NCBI GenBank assembly: GCA_023131935.1
Contig: JAGLYY010000247.1
Coordinates: 1-5,657, forward strand
Reading direction: 5' to 3'
Source of the DNA: Spirochaetales bacterium
Lineage (GTDB): Bacteria; Spirochaetota; Spirochaetia; JAGLYY01
Length of the DNA: 5,657 nucleotides
Shown: positions 5,650-5,657 of the stretch, piece by piece
Numbering within the stretch: position 1 is the first letter of the stretch
Layout: each line of letters starts with the position of its first letter
Notes under the pieces: generated by a model
Told to the model about the DNA's origin: nothing
Databases searched by the model: none
What the model saw: only the letters and a program-made list of their open reading frames with translations
Program-made: the position numbers and the translations under genes

Positions 5650-5657
5650 CACTTCAC

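Overview
The window holds one co-directional run of genes, all on the minus strand, so transcription runs from high to low coordinates. In that order it contains: a metal ABC transporter ATPase of ZnuC type (4855-5649); its membrane permease of ZnuB type (3948-4862); a small unrecognised gene encoding 53 residues (3772-3933); a large predicted exported protein with TPR, NHL-propeller and von Willebrand A-like regions (1678-3768); a small cysteine-cluster protein of the YkgJ/CxxCxxCC family (1355-1678); a group I cysteine desulfurase, NifS/IscS (133-1311); and the first 31 codons of a NifU/IscU-type Fe-S scaffold, cut by the window edge (1-95).

Spacing is operon-like throughout. The transporter genes overlap by 8 nt. 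The permease stop lies 14 nt before the small gene. The small gene ends 3 nt before the large gene's GTG. The large gene and the cysteine-cluster gene share one base (TAATG). The last two gaps are about 40 nt. I see no convincing promoter or intrinsic terminator inside the run. Nothing on the plus strand looks like a gene; the open frames there are antisense to the genes listed.

The theme is metals. The transporter imports a divalent transition metal (zinc, manganese or iron; the sequence does not decide). The cysteine-cluster protein is a predicted metal binder. NifS and NifU make Fe-S clusters. The exported propeller/VWA-like protein and the 53-residue gene have no assigned role and are the least explained part of the window.

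The host is a bacterium of medium GC content. A minimal NifS-NifU pair and a long secreted TPR/NHL/VWA protein would fit an anaerobe such as a free-living spirochaete, but this is a low-to-moderate-confidence inference from gene content. There are no rRNA, tRNA, CRISPR or mobile-element features.
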